NCBI RefSeq assembly: GCF_000565215.1
Contig: NZ_CP006934.1
Coordinates: forward strand, 558,001-622,000
Reading direction: 5' to 3'
Source: Spiroplasma sabaudiense Ar-1343
GTDB lineage: Bacteria > Bacillota_I > Bacilli_A > Mycoplasmatales > Mycoplasmataceae
DNA: 64,000 bases
A model generated the notes under the pieces. That model did not search any database. It was not told where the DNA came from and saw nothing but the letters and a program-made list of their open reading frames with translations. The translations under genes and the position numbers were made by a program. Shown piece after piece: positions 62,417 to 64,000 of this stretch (positions are counted from its first letter, which is position 1; the number at the start of each line of letters is the position of its first letter).

Positions 62417-63010
62417 CTATCTTTTTTTACTTTTTACTGATTTATCTGATTTTTTTTGCTTTTTGATAATACTTTTTGAAGTTACTTTTTTTAATTTAAC
62501 TGGTTTTAGTTTTTTAATTTTATCGGCTTTAATTTTAGTTACAACTTCAATATTATTTTTTGCAAACTCACTTTCTCAGTCTTCAACAACTGCTCTATCA
62601 AAATCATCTAGGATAGGTGAATCCTGTGTTGTTAAATTTGAAAGTGGTTCTTCAATTTGGTTTTCTAAAATATCATCTAAAAAAAATTTTTTAGAAATTA
62701 GGGTTTCTAAAATAGTCATGTCGTCAACAACTTGAGTTTGGTCGTGAGCTTCTTGGTTATTTTTGAGTTCATTGCATTTGCAATGAATTGGTTGAAAATT
62801 AGTATAATGGAAGCGACCGCCATTTTCTGGCAAAGCAATAAAGCCAACTTGTCAACCATCGTTTTCTATTGTGGCATTAATTTGGTGATAGTCCATTAAC
62901 TGCTTACACCAAGGACACGGTAAAAATTTTTTATAAATTGGTCCGGAGATACCAATTTTAGTGGCATAATTAGTTCACAATTTTTTAATTTCTATTTTTT
63001 TGAATTCCAT
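62417..63010 (-). CDS. Zinc-ribbon-like protein with basic tail, 197 residues
   Basis: ATG 63010 opens MEFKKIEIKKLWTNYATKIG, with FLPCPWCKQLMDYHQI and then PIHCKCNEL, a CxxC and CxC pair that could hold zinc. A middle part is acidic (VVDDMTILETLI, DSPILDDFDRAVVEDW) and the C-terminus is strongly basic and Lys-rich (KLKPVKLKKVTSKSIIKKQK). UGA-Trp are at 62576 and earlier. It may be a nucleic-acid-binding protein. No family is recognised. It lies between the ABC transporter gene and the 5S rRNA terminator. Confidence 0.65.
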
Positions 63011-63061
63011 AAATTTATCACATCTGTCTAATTTTACAATAATTTTATTAGAAGTACTAAT

Positions 63062-63094
63062 AAAAAAATCTTTTACAATAAGTAAAAGATTTTT
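63062..63094 (-). terminator. Terminator of the rRNA operon
   Basis: AAAAATCTTTTAC (63064-63076) pairs with GTAAAAGATTTTT (63082-63094) around AATAA; T-rich on the minus strand after the stem. It follows the 5S gene. Confidence 0.92.
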
Positions 63095-63102
63095 GTTTTG
63101 AA

Positions 63103-63208
63103 CTGGCACTGTGCTATTTTGCACTTTCGTACTATCGTCGCCGCAGTAGAGCTTAACTTCTGTGTTCGGCATGGGAACAGGTGTGACCTCTACGCTATGA
63201 GCACCAGA
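63103..63208 (-). rRNA. rrf: 5S ribosomal RNA
   Basis: On the minus strand the sequence runs from TCTGGTGCTCATAGCGTAGA to GTGCCAG, with CACACCTGTTCCCATGCCGA and AACACAGAAGTTAAGC, the conserved loops of bacterial 5S rRNA. The ends pair to form helix I. Ends are estimated to a few bases. Confidence 0.93.
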
Positions 63209-63324
63209 TCGGTTTTTTTGAAACAATAATATCCTTTAATCGAAATTGAAGGTGATTATTCTTTCAAAACTGAACATTAGATTTAACATAAATTTGCAAC
63301 TTTTTAGATTTTTCTTGATTCTAA

Positions 63325-64000
<676 letters not shown>

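Overview
The window reads as chromosomal DNA of a wall-less bacterium of the Spiroplasma/Entomoplasma group (Mollicutes). The DNA is very AT-rich. Nearly every long gene is continuous only if UGA is read as tryptophan; all real stops I located are UAA or UAG. There are spiralin-like lipoproteins with the leader MKKLLGLLAAFGLTASASTAVIAC, an arginine deiminase pathway, PTS sugar uptake and D-lactate fermentation, and no sign of cell-wall genes. I cannot name the species; Spiroplasma is the best fit. All coordinates below join UGA-split pieces into whole genes.

Layout. 1-14462 (minus strand): the end of a lipoprotein gene, dinB, tlyA, a small unknown, dxs, xseB, xseA, a 794-residue acidic protein, nusB, a lipoprotein, nfo, ribF, a small Cys-rich protein, an SDR oxidoreductase, a one-helix membrane protein and an unknown. 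plsY stands alone on the plus strand (14565-15350). 15428-21875 (minus): a UPF0154 protein, transketolase, a UPF0291 protein, ROK glucokinase, yqeH, yqeG and an exonuclease-like protein. 21969-25808: a coiled-coil protein (plus), a cluster of two lipoproteins behind a frame-disrupted small gene (minus), and nicotinamidase (plus). 25898-30772: the arginine deiminase operon (arcA, argF, YfcC-type antiporter, arcC). 30895-32626: ruvB, ruvA, rpsU. coaBC (plus) is followed by a PTS EIIC gene, ldhA, deoC, a Gfo/Idh/MocA oxidoreductase, a membrane protein, nagA, a multi-spanning membrane protein, recD2, then parC, an unknown gene and parE, an unknown gene and udk (all minus). 51024-52037 is an unknown plus-strand gene. 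The last part (minus) holds mgtA, a repeat lipoprotein, an MFS-like protein, two tandem spiralin-like lipoprotein genes, an ABC exporter, a zinc-ribbon-like protein, 5S rRNA and the 3' part of 23S rRNA.

How the genes work together. The catabolic genes form a simple fermentation scheme: arginine to ornithine, CO2, ammonia and ATP (arcA, argF, arcC with the antiporter); sugars through PTS, glucokinase and transketolase; deoxyribose phosphate through deoC; GlcNAc-6-P through nagA; and redox balance by D-lactate dehydrogenase. dxs feeds isoprenoid synthesis, ribF and coaBC make cofactors, and plsY makes phospholipid. A repair set (dinB, nfo, xseAB, ruvAB, recD2) and topoisomerase IV (parE, parC) cover DNA maintenance.

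Most interesting points: an A8 run where one extra base would join a 101-codon ORF to a protein-like tail ending just before the next ribosome site; a similar A6 break in the tail of parC; an unknown gene between parE and parC; the large Glu-rich protein in the nusB-xseA operon; matching leader hairpins in the two spiralin-like genes; a perfect inverted repeat over the predicted ldhA promoter; and a terminator-like hairpin inside the arginine deiminase operon. I found no CRISPR array, insertion sequence, prophage or tRNA gene.
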